DNA from: Orobanche coerulescens
Taxonomy: Eukaryota; Streptophyta; Magnoliopsida; Lamiales; Orobanchaceae
Assembly: GCA_033398695.1 (NCBI GenBank)
Contig: CM065802.1
Location: 153,002,096-153,066,095, forward strand
Reading direction: 5' to 3'
Length of the DNA: 64,000 nucleotides
How positions within the stretch are numbered: the first letter of the stretch is position 1; every line of letters starts with the position of its first letter. A program made the position numbers and the translations under genes. Below the pieces are notes generated by a model. It did not search any database. It saw only the letters and a program-made list of their open reading frames with translations, and was not told the origin of the DNA. Positions 32,450 to 45,081 of this stretch are shown here, piece after piece.

Positions 32450-33661
32450 AGGGAAAAATGCACTGATGTACCCTGTGTTCTCATAAATCTACACGGATGT
32501 ACCCTGTATTTTGTAAATTGCACAGGTGTACCTCGTGTTCTTTATAACCATGCACGGAAGTGCCAAACCGTCCCACATAATGGAGAGTGTTCTTCACTCG
32601 CATGGTGTGCGACTATGGGAGTAAATTTAGGTATTTTTATGACTGAATTGACCAAAAAACCCTCTAAGTAGTGAAATATATAACCTCTTTTAATCTCCTA
32701 AGTATTTCTTCAGGTTGTGCATATAAATATATTCTTTTTAAATGTTCAAAAACATGATAATTTTTTATCATTGTAATTTAATATTTCAACGAGCACAAAC
32801 TGAAAACAATATCAATACCTTTCTTTACCATTTCGAGAAGTTTAAATTTTCACCATAATACATATAATAAATAGGAAAATTTATAAGAAGACAAAGTTTA
32901 ATATAAAATAAAATTTGTTTATTTTCAGTATAATTTAAACTTTTGAGCAGATTTCTTATAAATTTTTGAGCTGATTTTCACCATAATTTTTCCTATAACA
33001 AATTATAAAATAGTGTTCCTATTCATAAGAAGACAAAGTTTCTTATATTTTAATATAAAATTCTATAAAATAAAATTTGTAATTATAAAATAGTATCTTT
33101 TGATTTTTAAACTTTGTCTTTGCAAGTTCCTCGGTCTTAAATTGTTTTTTGAGTTTAATACAATTTTTTTTTTATTTTCACCATACACTAGTTTAATATT
33201 TTATTTTATATTAAATTTTGTCTTATTATGAATTTTCCTATTTATTATATGTATTATGGTGAAAATTTAAACTTCTCGAAATGATAAAGAAAGGTATTGA
33301 TATTATTTTCAGTGTTGTGCTCGTTGAAATATTAATTTAAATGATAAAAAATTATCATGTTTTTGAACATTTAAAAAGAATATATTTATATGCACAACCT
33401 GAAGAGATACTTAAGAGATTAAAAGAGGTTATATATTTCACTACTTAGAAGGTATTTTGGTCAATTCAGTCATAAAAATACCTAAATTTACTCCCATAGT
33501 CGCACACCAGGCGAGTGAAGAACACTCTCCATTATGTTGGACGGTTTGGCACTTCCGTGCATGATTATAAAGAACACGAGGTACATCTGTGCAATTTACA
33601 AAACACGGGGTACATCCGTGTAGATTTATGAGAACACAAGGTACTTCTGTGCATTTTTCCC
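32450..33661. mobile_element. MULE-like long-TIR element, near-palindrome of 1.2 kb
   Basis: Inverted arms of about 480 bp surround a roughly 260 bp AT-rich centre. Ends are GGGAAAAATGCAC on both strands. A 9 bp flanking repeat (GAATGAGAG at 32441-32449, GAGTGAGAG at 33662-33670, 8/9 match) fits Mutator-like elements. Each arm starts with three related roughly 30 bp units built on GATGTACCCTGTRTT, resembling subterminal repeats. No transposase ORF, so non-autonomous. Confidence 0.85.
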
Positions 33662-33670
33662 GAGTGAGAG

Positions 33671-34149
33671 AAGTATAAGCATTCCTTTATTTATTTTTTT
33701 CAGTTGGATGTTGTAACCACCATAGGATGAGATTGTATATTATTGTGTTCTGATGTTGTATTATGCATATTAGAGTTGGTCTTCTATGTACTTACCCACC
33801 ATTGTAACTAATAGAATATTTGCATGACTATAACAATTCATACCCTTTGCAAAAAATATTTTTGTACACAGTAGTAACATTCAATCTTGGTTAAGTTCAT
33901 GTTCACTTTAAGTCTAACAGATCTTAATCTATGTCACCTAATCCTTTAAAACTTTAATTTAGTGTAATCAATTAAATGAAAGTTTTATTAAATACATTTT
34001 ATTTATATAAACATTAACAAATTACTCTCAACAATCAACAAAGATCTCCCGCGGCAGCCTTAGTTATAGATTTTGTAAATTCGACAATTTACACACACAT
34101 TATGCGATGAACATTTAGATACAAACTTTGTGCGTTGCACGTGTTCTGA
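33671..34149. other. AT-rich intergenic DNA
   Basis: No supported feature. Confidence 0.6.
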
Positions 34150-34500
34150 ATTAGTATAAAATCATAATATTAGTATAAAATTGAGTTTCATGTCATAAAT
34201 GTTATAGATTTAGTATTAATGGTTATAAAATTATAATATTAGTATAAAGTTTCATGTCATAAATATTAGTATTAATAATTATAATATTAATAATAATCTT
34301 TTTACAAAAGCAATAAATATAAGAATTTAGAATTATATAAAAGAATTAAATACATCGGTTTAATATATAAAGATTGAGTTTCATGTCATACATGTTAGTA
34401 TTAATAATTATACATTTATAATATTAGTATTAATATTTACAAAAGTGATAAATATAAGAATTTAGAAGTAATATAAAAGAATTAAATGCATAGGTTTTGG
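34150..34500. repeat. Diverged AT-rich tandem repeats
   Basis: Blocks such as GAGTTTCATGTCATA, ATATTAGTATTAATA and AATATAAGAATTTAGAA recur two or three times with insertions, suggesting an old duplication of about 150-200 bp. Confidence 0.65.
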
Positions 34501-34864
34501 ACACAGATTCATTTGCTAATATTTTGAGACGAAATCATTTATCACACGTCTTCATAGAAAATCAACCAGTCAACAAAACCAATTAATCAATATTCTTAAA
34601 GCAATTTTGAGTTATGTTAAAAGTGTTTGTTTTCCATTGATTGTAAGGATGTTATTAAACTGGATAAAAACTTAACAAGCGACGTACGTAATATTGAAAA
34701 AAAAATAAATCACAAGCTATTAGTAAACACTGATTTAGTGTGACCCTACCCGACCCAGTCCAATCGATTAACAAGTTATAATTAACAATTTGAACAACCT
34801 TTTATCGATACTTTTAACCATTTACGCTAAACATTAAGTACTAAAAAAATTTATACAATACGTG

Positions 34865-35340
34865 TGTTAGGAGTATGCCCTCGAATGCCACTCAGATGTT
34901 GTTGAGTGAGGCATTGTACTTGTAATTATGTAAATCATTATCATAAGGCAAATGAATGTTTCTTTATTTGCTGGTAGTTACTGGCATTCCTAACTCGTAA
35001 ATATACATATAGAAACTAGTCCGTGTATTTGAGAGCAAAACGTTCAACTCCTTATTGGATAAGGGGGTCGGCACTGGAAAGGTTATAGCTCAAATACTTA
35101 ATCGTTCGCAAGTCGATGAAACTTGACTGGGGGTTAAGCTTATGTGAAGACTTGTATTGTAATAACCGGTTGTAATTAAGTAATTATCATTCAGTAATTG
35201 TCACTCAGTAATTTTCACTCATTATTAATCATTCATCATTCATATTCATTCATCAGATTCACCGCCTGCAGTAATTTACGTCGTGCATCAGTTATTATTC
35301 GTCTTTCAACTCGGTTGGAGAGTCGGGCCGAGCATATCAT
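34865..35340 (+). repeat. Copia-like LTR fragment
   Basis: TGTTAGGAGTATGCCCTCG resembles the start of a common plant copia LTR group. No matching LTR end, primer site or coding follows, so this is a truncated piece running into the TAGCG fragment. The right boundary is approximate. Confidence 0.4.
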
Positions 35341-35359
35341 CATTGTCATCTTTGTAGTG

Positions 35360-35687
35360 GGCTGTGTGTGAGGAGTAGCGCACGCTACGTACTCTCCTTA
35401 GCACGCGCTAAATTAAGTACGGGTAACACACGCTACCTCTCAGCATTAGCGCACGCTATGGTGGTTCAGGCTGACAGTCCAGAAGGCACTGGACTGCAGT
35501 CGAGTTGTAGTAGCGCACGCTACGAATGGTAAGTAGCGCGCGCTAGTAGTTTGGGGTAGCGCACGCTATGCAATCGGTGTAGCGCGCGCTAAGATCAATC
35601 AGGCAGAGTCCAGTGGGTACTGGACTGAATTGGAATAATTCACAGCGCACGCTATGAGTAGATATTAGCGTACGCTAATGGTGTAGT
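35360..35687 (+). promoter_or_regulatory. Truncated U3 fragment with TAGCG palindromes
   Basis: About ten copies of TAGCGCACGCTA, TAGCGCGCGCTA and variants. Several neighbours are 21-24 bp apart (starts near 35512, 35536, 35558, 35579; 35643 and 35665). The linkers include CAGTCCAGAAGG, also found between palindromes in LTRs B and D. I read it as a stray U3 piece of the A/B/D family, cut on the right by elements X and C. Confidence 0.7.
35683..35687. repeat. Target site duplication of compound element C (left)
   Basis: GTAGT here and at 62169-62173 bracket the whole three-LTR structure. Confidence 0.85.
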
Positions 35688-36223
35688 TGTAACACCCCCA
35701 AGTTATTCAGGGTATATTACAGCGCCGTGAGCCCCGCCGTGGGACCCACAAGGCTAAACATACGCGGAACTATAAACTTGACCGAGAAGGTCTACATACA
35801 ATGGAAAGAAAGACGATACAAATGGTATTCAAAACCATAACCAATGAAACCATATACATCACTGCACAAATCAATACCTCGACAACACAGCCTAACATCA
35901 AGGAAACTCAAATACAATACTCGAGTATTTAGAAATCCATTCCAAGACAACAACACCGAATGGAGGAATCCAAGAAAATAACCGAGACAAGACACAGTAT
36001 CACACCCGCCCATCATCTTCATGCCGACTCCGCACCCGGTCCGCTCTCCTGGAACCTGAAATACATGAAACGTATTTCTCCCATAAAGGGGTTAGCCGTC
36101 GAATAGCTAGTGCAAGTATAACAGTATGAAACACAATACTCCTCGACAATAAAGTAAATGTAATCCGTCAATTCATCAATTCAAGACTAGTATTTCGGAA
36201 TAACTAAAATCTCAGGACGTATG

Positions 36224-36393
36224 TGAATGCCGTAGAAACGGTTCGTTCATATCATACGCCGTTACATGTTGGAATGCCGTCAAAACGGTTCGTTCATTAC
36301 ATGCCAACAATACATATATGAATACCGTAAAAACGGTTCGTTCATAATATGCCATCAATATATCTATGAATGCCGTAAAAACGGTTCGTTCAT
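36224..36393 (-). repeat. 48 bp tandem repeat, four units, in LTR C1
   Basis: Units start at 36224, 36272, 36320 and 36368, exactly 48 bp apart. Each contains CCGTAAAAACGG, a 4 bp stem with an A-rich loop, then TTCGTTCA. Present in LTR C2 (54404, 54452, 54500, 54548) and C3 (60754, 60802, 60850, 60898) with identical spacing. Overlapping ORFs are repeat translation. Confidence 0.9.
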
Positions 36394-37145
36394 ATCATGC
36401 CATCAATGCCTCTTACTTTCAAAGTCGAGAACGTACAATCATAAATGTATACTTGCCTTTGAGACATCGAGAAATCGAATGGAGGGAAGGTATGAGTTCG
36501 GTAGGTCCAAGAACGCGCTTCCGGCACCTAAACGATTCGCAAGGAAATGAAAATTAATTATCCATACTCAAATTACACGAAGAGACTCCCGAAACTCGTC
36601 TACGATTCAAGAAAATACACGGGTGAACAACTAAAGGTTGGGAAATCGCCCAAACTCCCACAAGTTCGAAAACGGCACAATCCAACCCGTAAAATCGTAA
36701 GAAAAACACGCATACGGCATAGATATACCATAATCTCAAGGTTCTCAAGCTTCAAATCGGATAAATCGGACGAATCTACGAAAACCCCCAAAATCCAACA
36801 CAATATTCAAAGTGTTCTTGAATAATCTTTCAATAATCCGATGAATACTCAAACATGTCCATAATCATGCGTATATCACTTCATACACCATGATTTTAAC
36901 ATCCAAAACATCATTACCCAATACAAAATCGAAATCCAAGATGTTGAAGAAATTACCTCTTGAAGATCCAAGCACTATGATTCGAAGAGTACGCGATAGA
37001 TCGATGATCCGAGCTTCACAATCGAAAAGAGATGAAGAGAAATCACACACTCAAGTGATAGGTGAAGAAACTTCTCCCTCTCAAGCCTCCTCTCTCGTGC
37101 CCAAGTGAAGAAATGGGGAAAATGAGGTGATCCGCTCAAGAAAAC

Positions 37146-37264
37146 GCAGATATAGGGTTGACCGTCATGTGTGCTGCGGCTCAAGAGAAGTGTGCCGCGG
37201 CACAGCCCAAAATTGCTCCTGTGGCTCGGCCGTGCGCCGCGGCTCACCAAGTGTGCCGCGGCAC
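37146..37264 (-). promoter_or_regulatory. GTGCCGCGGCAC palindromes and TATA of LTR C1
   Basis: Palindromes or half-degenerate copies at 37171-37182, 37192-37203, 37234-37245 and 37253-37264 (spacing 21, 42, 19). The TATA-like CCCTATATCTGC (minus, 37157-37146) lies just downstream. The same group is at 55328-55449 and 61678-61795 in C2 and C3. Confidence 0.8.
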
Positions 37265-37632
37265 GTGGCTGACGGTTTTGGCCGAACTGGAAAATGAGAG
37301 TGACTTAGCTATTTCGACCATAACTCCCTCGTCTGACTCCGATTTACTCATAGTTTGAACCATTGGAAAGCTAACTCGATACTTTATAATATTGCAAGAT
37401 TCAGAATTTTTGGAGTTTCCAAAAATTAATGGTGATTTAACAAAGTCAAACTCATACGTGGAAAAGTCGCTAAAGAACACGGATTCAATGTAACGATACC
37501 GAAACGAACTCGGATGACAAAAAGTGTAGAATTAATCATTCTCAGGATGACGAAACGGTCCCAAGCAAGTCGTCAAAATGGACTTTCGCCAACAAAGAAA
37601 AATTACCAGAAATCGAATTCGCGGATATTACA

Positions 37633-39008
37633 ATCTACCCTCCTTAAAAGAAGTTTCGTCCCGAAACTTAAAACAACTAGGGAGAAGCAATATCCCGCCA
37701 GGAAAACTCAACGAGATACACAAGAAATGCGTAACTTACGCCCAACGGTGAAACGTTACATGTAACACACCAATACATTACCCGGAGGTAATCCAAGCCA
37801 ACGCTGAAGTAAATAGGAATCACAATTTCTGAAGGCTCCAACAGAAATACCAATACATCGCAATGGCTTGAAAGCCCCTCAACCGAAGCTGTATATCACG
37901 ATGGCCTGAAAGCCGAATGTTCAAAGTCAAATCATCACAATACAGATCTCAAAGAAACAAACTCGACCGCCGAACATACCCTCGCGTATGAAATCTTAAT
38001 CACAAAACGTCGAACACATCCAATCATACATGGACTATGAACGATCAAAAATTGTACGGCTCAAAGATGGACATCACAGTAAGACCGATTCGGAAATGTG
38101 TCCGTGCACATGTCTACCCCGTATACTAATCCGTAATATACGTGTGACAATGTACCTAATTAGCCTCACGAACCACGCCTCGTGTGCACGGTCCAATGCG
38201 GAAACATCCACGCATGACCATCGTGTGCCCGGCTAAAAATCCTACACATAACCAATCGGCACGCAGATATAATTCCGTATATGCCACGATACGACGTGAC
38301 AACGAAACTCAAAGGATAATATATCCTATACGGATCATACGATTCACCCAAATAACGACGACACACGAATAATGAAAAATCGACACGACCAACAATATCC
38401 AACATAACCATCCCGGGATCAAAATCCTCAGACCGATTAACACGAGCAATAATCACAACACAACAATTCGGGAAATCCTCAACTCTCAACGATCACAAAA
38501 TTACCGAGTTCACAAGAATAATAGTGTGTCGCCTTGAGTCGGCCAACACGGCAATAATAATTCAACGGATGGGAACTATCCTCGACAGTCCCAATTCAAT
38601 ACTTCGATTACCGTAGAATGGCCAATCGATAACAACGATACAACGGATGAGAATATCTTTGACAACGGATGGGAATTATCTTCGATAATCCCAATTCAAT
38701 ACCTCGATTACCTTAGAACGGTCAATCGATAATCAATGATACGATAGAATAGACGTCCCGGTGTCTTAAACCGACCAACGAAACGGAGATGATAAAAGGA
38801 TATATCAAACGTCTCCAATCGGTTAATATAGTATTAATAGAAAAACACCGATATCAATAACGACGATCACCACAATATCTCAACGGAACATCCATCACAA
38901 TCACAATCGATACGTCGATACCGCGAACCGGCTATCGACAGCGACTTTACCAACAAGTATCCGAATGCCTTGAACCAGCCTTTTACAAACAACAGAAACA
39001 TTTGGCAT
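37633..39008 (-). mobile_element. 3' part of C internal region, unit 1
   Basis: Starts with the purine tract and a TTTCGGGACGAAACTT block (minus). Otherwise non-coding. A roughly 125 bp direct duplication around GATGGGAACTATC / GATGGGAATTATC occurs at about 38555-38750. Same sequence at 55824-57211. Confidence 0.85.
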
Positions 39009-39013
39009 AATTT
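39009..39013. repeat. Target site duplication of the nested copia (left)
   Basis: AATTT here and at 50867-50871. The uninterrupted site is visible as a single AATTT at 57212-57216 in unit 2. Confidence 0.95.
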
Positions 39014-40406
39014 TGTTAGGAATACTTGTTAGATTTTGATGATGTCATTAATTTAAAATCAAATGTTTATTTATTGGCAAAATGTAAGGAAGAACCAAAT
39101 GAGTATCTTCCATAGGCCAAAATGTGTTAAGTATAAAATTGGCAAAATGTAAAGAAGAACCAAATGAGTGTCTTCTATAGGCCAAAGTTAGTTAGGCTGG
39201 AAATCGGCTAAGTACTAAAGTACAGTCTAGTCTATCAGAGAAGTACAAACGACTCAATCGAGTAGCCCTGGTCAACTAAAAATTGTCGAGTAGTTTGACC
39301 AGATCGCAATGAGGAACCTCAGGAAGTCACCCGACTGCACAAGTCTCAAACAAGATACCGAGACGACCTACCGCAGAGAAGTAAGCCGCACATCACCTAC
39401 TCAACTACACCTAGTACTCCAAGTCCACGTCAAGATGCTTTGAAAAGTCAAATATTACGGAAAGCTCACATGCAACGTGAAGAGACAAATTGGAGTGATT
39501 CCCGCAAGAGATATGATTTATTTAAATCATCCCGACCCACCGTGAAAGACTTTAATCCTTTTATACTCAAAAGATTCGCGCTCACATGCGTAAGTCATCA
39601 CAACGGTCGGAAGATGAAATTAAATAATGGGAATCCAAACTTGCAACGCTCGTAAAAGATTAAACAATGAAGTCTCTCCAACTGACGGATTTGTTCAGAT
39701 TTGCAACGGCTACAAGGAAGAAGCTCGAGATCGTGATCTATATATATCCGAGATTTGAAATCGAGCAACTACCTGCGAACTTATACTCTAAGCGATCAAA
39801 GCAAACAAAGCAATCCTAAGCAAACAAATAGCATCGAAAAAGAGCAGATCCAAAAGTTCATATTCAAGGAAGCTCTTTAGTTGGAGAAGACAAACACTCT
39901 TGTCTTTAAATCTTGAGTAAGGGGTACTTCACTGGTTGAAGTAGCGCATCAGAAGGCATCCGAGGATCGAGGATCAAGAGGTGCAAGGCGATCAAGTTTG
40001 TGTACAACGGCACTAATTCCACCGGTTGGAAGTTGTAGTGTGTAGTGAATCACCGTAATATTTATCACCGGTTGAGAATTATAGTGAATTCATCTCCAAC
40101 TAGTTTGGAGAAAAGTGGATTAGTAGAGGATTACCCCACCTCCGAGACCACTATAAACCGCCTGTGTCATTTACTATTTTATCGCATCATACTCTAACCG
40201 CCGCATCCATTGTTAAGTGTTTCATTAAGTTAATTTATATTTGTCATCACCGACTTCCGCACATATCCAAGAACAAACGACTCCTAGTCATTTGTTTGAT
40301 CATCACCGAAGAAACACACTCTTCGAGAAAAAGAGTTCAAGAGTTTCTACAAGTCTATTAAACCACACCCCGGCTAGACATGTTTCTGGACGACTTGTGA
40401 CCTACA
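39014..40406 (+). repeat. 5' LTR of the nested copia
   Basis: 1393 bp, matching 49465-50866 almost base for base except at CHG-type sites. Confidence 0.95.
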
Positions 40407-40408
40407 AG

Positions 40409-40421
40409 TGGTATCGAGAGG
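40409..40421 (+). other. Primer binding site of the nested copia
   Basis: TGGTATCGAGAGG two bases after the LTR; near match to the initiator tRNA-Met complement. Confidence 0.8.
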
Positions 40422-40483
40422 TTGGTTCATTTTTTTCACGAACTGCATCTATTAAGATATATATCTTATCTCTCACGTTATAA

Positions 40484-41090
40484 TGGAACACATGCACTCT
40501 AGACTACCCTGCCTTTTTCGCTTGACGAGTATGATCTCTGGAAGATAAGAATGCAGGCACATTTATCTTCAATCCATGACGACATGTGGTGCATCATTGA
40601 AGATGGTCCATTCATTTTCGAGAAGGACAACACGCCCGAGGAAATCGCAGCTGGGAGGCCCGAGAAGATTCCTAAGAAGAGAGCGGAGTTGACCCCCGAA
40701 GAGAGAAAGCTGGCCAATCTTGACAACAGGGCCAGAGATGTGCTTTACCAAACTCTTGACAAATCCACAATGGTCAAGATCAAAAATTGTAAGAATGCCA
40801 AAGAGATATGGGACACATTAGCTCTAATGTGCGAAGGAACTGAGTCGATCAAGGAGAACAAGTTGTCAATAGCTATCCAAAAGTTTGACAACTTCAAAAT
40901 GAAGAATGGAGAATCAATAGACCAAGTGGACACAAGGTTCACTGAAATTATCAATGAAATCAACTCCCTGGGCAAGACTTATGGCAACAGGGAAATGGCA
41001 CTCAAGGTCCTCAGATCGCTCAATCCCGAATGGAGCATGAAGGTCAGTAGCTATGAGAGAGTCCAAAGACTCGAATAAGATAAAGATTCA
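40484..41090 (+). pseudogene. Copia gag, N-terminal and core region
   Basis: The open frame 40551-41078 (175 codons) shows a copia gag core: RMQAHLSSIHDDMW, NCKNAKEIWDTL, KLSIAIQKFDNFKM and RFTEIINEINSLG, with the usual helical, charged composition. An ATG at 40484 is out of frame with it because of a small indel near 40520. Gag would form the particle that packages element RNA. No membrane segment. Confidence 0.82.
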
Positions 41091-42620
41091 GGAGCTATTC
41101 TCTCGATCTCAAGGCTTACGAGTTCGAACTTCCGAGTTCATCCTCGACCGAGCCTGCAGAGAAGGGAATCGCATTTGGCAAATGAGTCCCTGCTAAGAGC
41201 CTCGTCCGATGTGAAACCTCCAAATCCGCTAGACTTTGAGGAGGAAATGGCTTTCATCATGCAAAGATTCAAAGAACCGGGAAGAACTACTCCAAGTATA
41301 AGAAAACTACAAGGAGAATCCTTAAGAAACCGTAAAGTCGAAGTCGGAAAGTTGAATGTTACAATCACATAAGATAGACACATCCAAATGGATTGTCCCG
41401 AGCTCAAGAAGGATGAAACCAAAAAGGAGGTGGCCGTAAAGGAAGACAAGAAAAGCTCTCATCGGAGAAGACCAGAGCATGTCGAATCAAGCGGCGGCTT
41501 CTTTTCCGATGACGACGAGGAATATGATTGCACGATGGCAAACTTGGCCGATGAAGAGGTAACCTCTAAACCTACCGGTTCTAATAATAGCTCACCATGT
41601 CGCAAGATATGGATTTACATGAATCGGTAAATCAATTATTCAAAGATTTTGAAACACTTAAATCGCACATCAAGTCAGATCACAGAGAAGACTAAGTGCA
41701 AGATGAGAATAGCAATTAAAAATGATTTTGAAAAACTCACTAGATTTAAATAAGACCAAGACAAATACAAATGATTTTAAAAACTGTGCAAGTGCCAATA
41801 CAAATTGAGATAGACCGCTAAAAATTTTACTTAAAGAAAAGTCACCGCACTTGCTCATGCCAAAGCCGAGTTTACTTGCCGGCACGTATAAATAAAACTC
41901 AAAGCGCAGAAATAACCTCCCCGAAAGCGTCGTTAACTCGGGACGAATTGTGTACTAACAAGAGGCCACCGTATTCCAGATCGGGCCTCGATATGATCCC
42001 CACACTCCCTCTAGTTCTAAAACCACTTTCATCAAGGGAGAAACAATGGTCTCGATCACGAGCCTCTGCATAAACCGATTTTCAAAACAGCAACAGTCAA
42101 ACGTTTCAGCCGCAAATGTTACACTGCATACCACCTAGACAGCGACTAGGCAAAGTGGCCTGTGCAAAAGCAAGAATTGCATAACATGCCCACTATTACC
42201 AACAACTCCCTAAAAATAGATTTCACAATGGGAGGGGCGGATGGAAACCTCAAGGTTATCCAAATTACCAAAACGAACAAGTGTGGAGACCACAAAGGTT
42301 TAACAAATGGTCTCACTTAGATTTAGAAATGGCCCACACTATTTTGAGGAATATCCTAGATACAATCCAACCAGAGATTTAGACCTCGACCACGTGCACC
42401 TTTTAAGGGTTATAATAATAATTCTTATAATCCAAGGAGAAATCAATTCTCCAGAAACCCACTAACCCCAAAGGACCCACACAAATTTGGGTACCTAAAT
42501 CTCTGCTTGTTTAATTGCAGAAAAGGTGGAAGGACTACAACCACATCTCCTCAAGCTCAAATTTTGGAGGTGAAGAGTGGTTTGTAGACTGGATGCTCAA
42601 GGCACATGACCGGAACAAGA
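41091..42620 (+). pseudogene. Copia gag C-terminus, zinc knuckle and protease remnants
   Basis: Fragments in changing frames. A CCHC-like knuckle remnant lies near 41350-41400 (an ECYN stretch, then MDCPELKK). An acidic/Ser-rich linker (DDDEEYDCTMANLADEE) follows at 41505-41560. The aspartic protease region near 42580-42615 is readable only in pieces, with the DSG active-site region disrupted by a small indel. Stops separate all of these. Confidence 0.6.
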
Positions 42621-42697
42621 AGATGCCGACCAAATATATCAAAGAAAGAGGTCCCGATGTAACCTTTGGAGATAGCTCTAGAGGATGACAAAAGGCT

Positions 42698-43900
42698 TTG
42701 AGAGCCGCACCGAGGAAACATTGTAATATCCAAAGTCCATTATGTCAAAGGTCTCAAATACAACCTCCCGAGCATAAGCCGCTTCTGCGACGAGAAGAAT
42801 CTAGTAGTCTTCACCATCTTGAAGTGTATGGTGATAGACATCTTATCTGGAGAGATAAAGCTACAAGGTTTCAAGAAGAGATGTATACATGATTGATTGG
42901 AACACAGAACACCTAACTCCTGTTTTCTATCCAAGATCAGCCGAGAATGGATGGTCATGGCACAAAAGACTATGTCACCGAACTTCAAAGCCATCAACAA
43001 GATTAGCTCTCGAGCCGGGTCGAGGACTTCCAAATGAAGCATTCAAGAAGGAAGCACTCGTGATGCATGTCGAAGGAAAGCGTACCAAGGCGTCGTTCAA
43101 GCCGCAGCCTTACAACGCTCACAACAAGGATCTTAGATCTACTCCACATGGATCTATTTGGTCCTATCAAGCCAAGGACTTTGAGCGGCGAAGCATGCTC
43201 TTGTGATTGTAGATGATTATTCAAGGTACACTTGGATCATTTTTCTATACAAGAAAAGTGAAACCTCACCAAGTTACTCGAAGCCGAGAAGGATCCGAAT
43301 GAGAAATCCCTCTCCATAATCAAGATCGATCGATAAAGGAGGAGAGTTTCTCAACAAGGCGATAATCGATTTCACGATCGAATGGGATCCAAAGATGAGC
43401 TCTGCAGACGCCCAGCAGAATGGTGTTCTTGAAAGAAGGAATGTAACTCGAAGGAAGCAAAGAAGGTCCATGATTGCGTAGCGGACCTACCCAAGAGGTT
43501 CGGGTCAAGTCATCAACACTGTCACACCTGCATCAGAGTATGATAGTAGGAGACATGGCAAAACTCCTATGAGGTTTGGAATAATAGAACTCCTACTGCT
43601 TACTTTCATGTTTTTGGTTGTAAGTGTTTCATCCACAACAACGGTAAAACACAACTAAATGCCTTTGATGCTAAAACGATGATGGTCTATTTATGGGATA
43701 TTCCCAAAGAAGCAAGGCATATAGAGTTTTCAACAAAAGAACCTTAGTTGTGGAGGAAACACCCCATGTTGTTTTTGATGAATCTACCGTTGAGTACAGA
43801 AACAACTTGAGCAAATTGAGAACAAGCTCAAGTCAAGAACCCTTGAAGAAGTCATTGTACATGACACCGAATGGTGGACTCACCGCAGATCACTGATGAC
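42698..43900 (+). pseudogene. Copia integrase (broken)
   Basis: A GAG-pre-integrase stretch with WHKRLCH lies near 42955-42980, the first part of the zinc-binding motif. Integrase core fragments run about 43130-43500, and the C-terminal block GYSQRSKAYRVFNKRT near 43695-43740 is typical of copia integrase. The catalytic D,D-35-E set cannot be read in one frame. Confidence 0.7.
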
Positions 43901-44129
43901 CCAACCGCAATGATGAAGACCCAATCGCAGATCGACAGATCATCAAACCTATCTCGATCCAGCTTGCCAAGAAGACCCAAATGAGTCGACAAAGACTCAT
44001 CTCAGCTCGTAACCAAGTCCGCAGATGACAAGGCGTAGCCGATCCACAGCACTGTAATCCAAAGCAGATGCGACAACCACCAGAGTAATCCAACAGGGGA
44101 ACAAACCCGTAAGAGGACGAGATCCCCAA

Positions 44130-45081
44130 ATGGCTCAAGGATCATCCAATTCAAAGAAATTATCTAAAGTTGATCGATGGAGTAAAGACAAGACATACCA
44201 ACTCTACCACAGAATGGCGATGTTCTCATGTTTCATGTCGCAAATTGAACCCAAGACGGCAGAACAAGCCTTGGAAGATTATTCATGGATTAATGCCATG
44301 CAAGAGGAATTGGAGCAGATGGAGAGAAACAATGTTTGGGAACTAACAGATGCACCTAATCACAAGAAAGTTATTGGCACCAAATGGGTGTATAAAAACA
44401 AGAGTGATGAAGACGGAGTGTTGTTAGGAATAAAGCCGCACTCGTAGCAAAAGGATATGCACAATGTGAGGGAATAGATTTTGATGAAACTTATGCACTG
44501 TTGCAAGATTAGAAGCCATCGACTATTCCTCGCATATGCCGCATTCAAGGATTTTGAAGTCTACCAAATGGATGTGAAAAGTGCGTTTCAATGGAATCCT
44601 AGAAGAAGAAGTCTATGTAGAGCAACCCTGTGTTTTGTCAAAGGAGACAAAGTCTATAAGTCATTGAAGGCTCAGATGGACTCAAGCAAGCACCGAGAGC
44701 ATGGTATGAAACACCGTCTGTGTTTCTTGAGAAAAATGGATTTTGCAAAGGAAAAGTGGACAAGACCCTATTTAGAGTGGAGCACGAAGGCCACATTCTA
44801 ATAGTTCGATTTATGTGGATGACATCATATTCGGGTCAACCAATCCAGAACTTTGTGAGAAATTCTCCAACCTCATGCAAGGAGAATTCGAGATGAGTAT
44901 GATGGGAAAGCTTAACTTCTTTCTCGGATTACAAGTTAAGCGAGATGGAAAAGGAATTTTCATCAACCAGCAAAGTATACCCGAGATCTCATCAAGAGAT
45001 ATGGAATGGAATCACCAAACTCGCAAGAATTCCAATGAGCACAAGTACTCACCGGATGCAGACGAGGCAGAATATCACTGA
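44130..45081 (+). pseudogene. Copia reverse transcriptase (broken)
   Basis: 44220-44440 carries the RT start (WINAMQEELEQMERNNVW, IGTKWVYKNKSDEDG). 44481-44600 has the QMDVKSAF motif with its catalytic Asp. 44806-45000 has YVDDIIFGSTN with the catalytic DD, then GEFEMSMMGKLNFFLGLQV. Frame changes lie between these blocks. Order and spacing are normal for copia. Confidence 0.85.

Larger units (their letters stand above)
35688..37632 (-). repeat. LTR C1 (outer, 3' in element orientation)
   Basis: 1945 bp; on the minus strand begins TGTAATATCCGCG (37632) and ends GGGGGTGTTACA. Contains GTGCCGCGGCAC palindromes (37171-37264), TATA (37146-37157) and a 48 bp tandem repeat (36224-36393). Small ORFs are non-coding. 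Confidence 0.92.

Noticed and set aside
36266..36557. ORFs with repeated KNGSFI-type units
   Set aside because: They arise from the 48 bp tandem repeat in LTR C, present in all three LTRs with frame changes.
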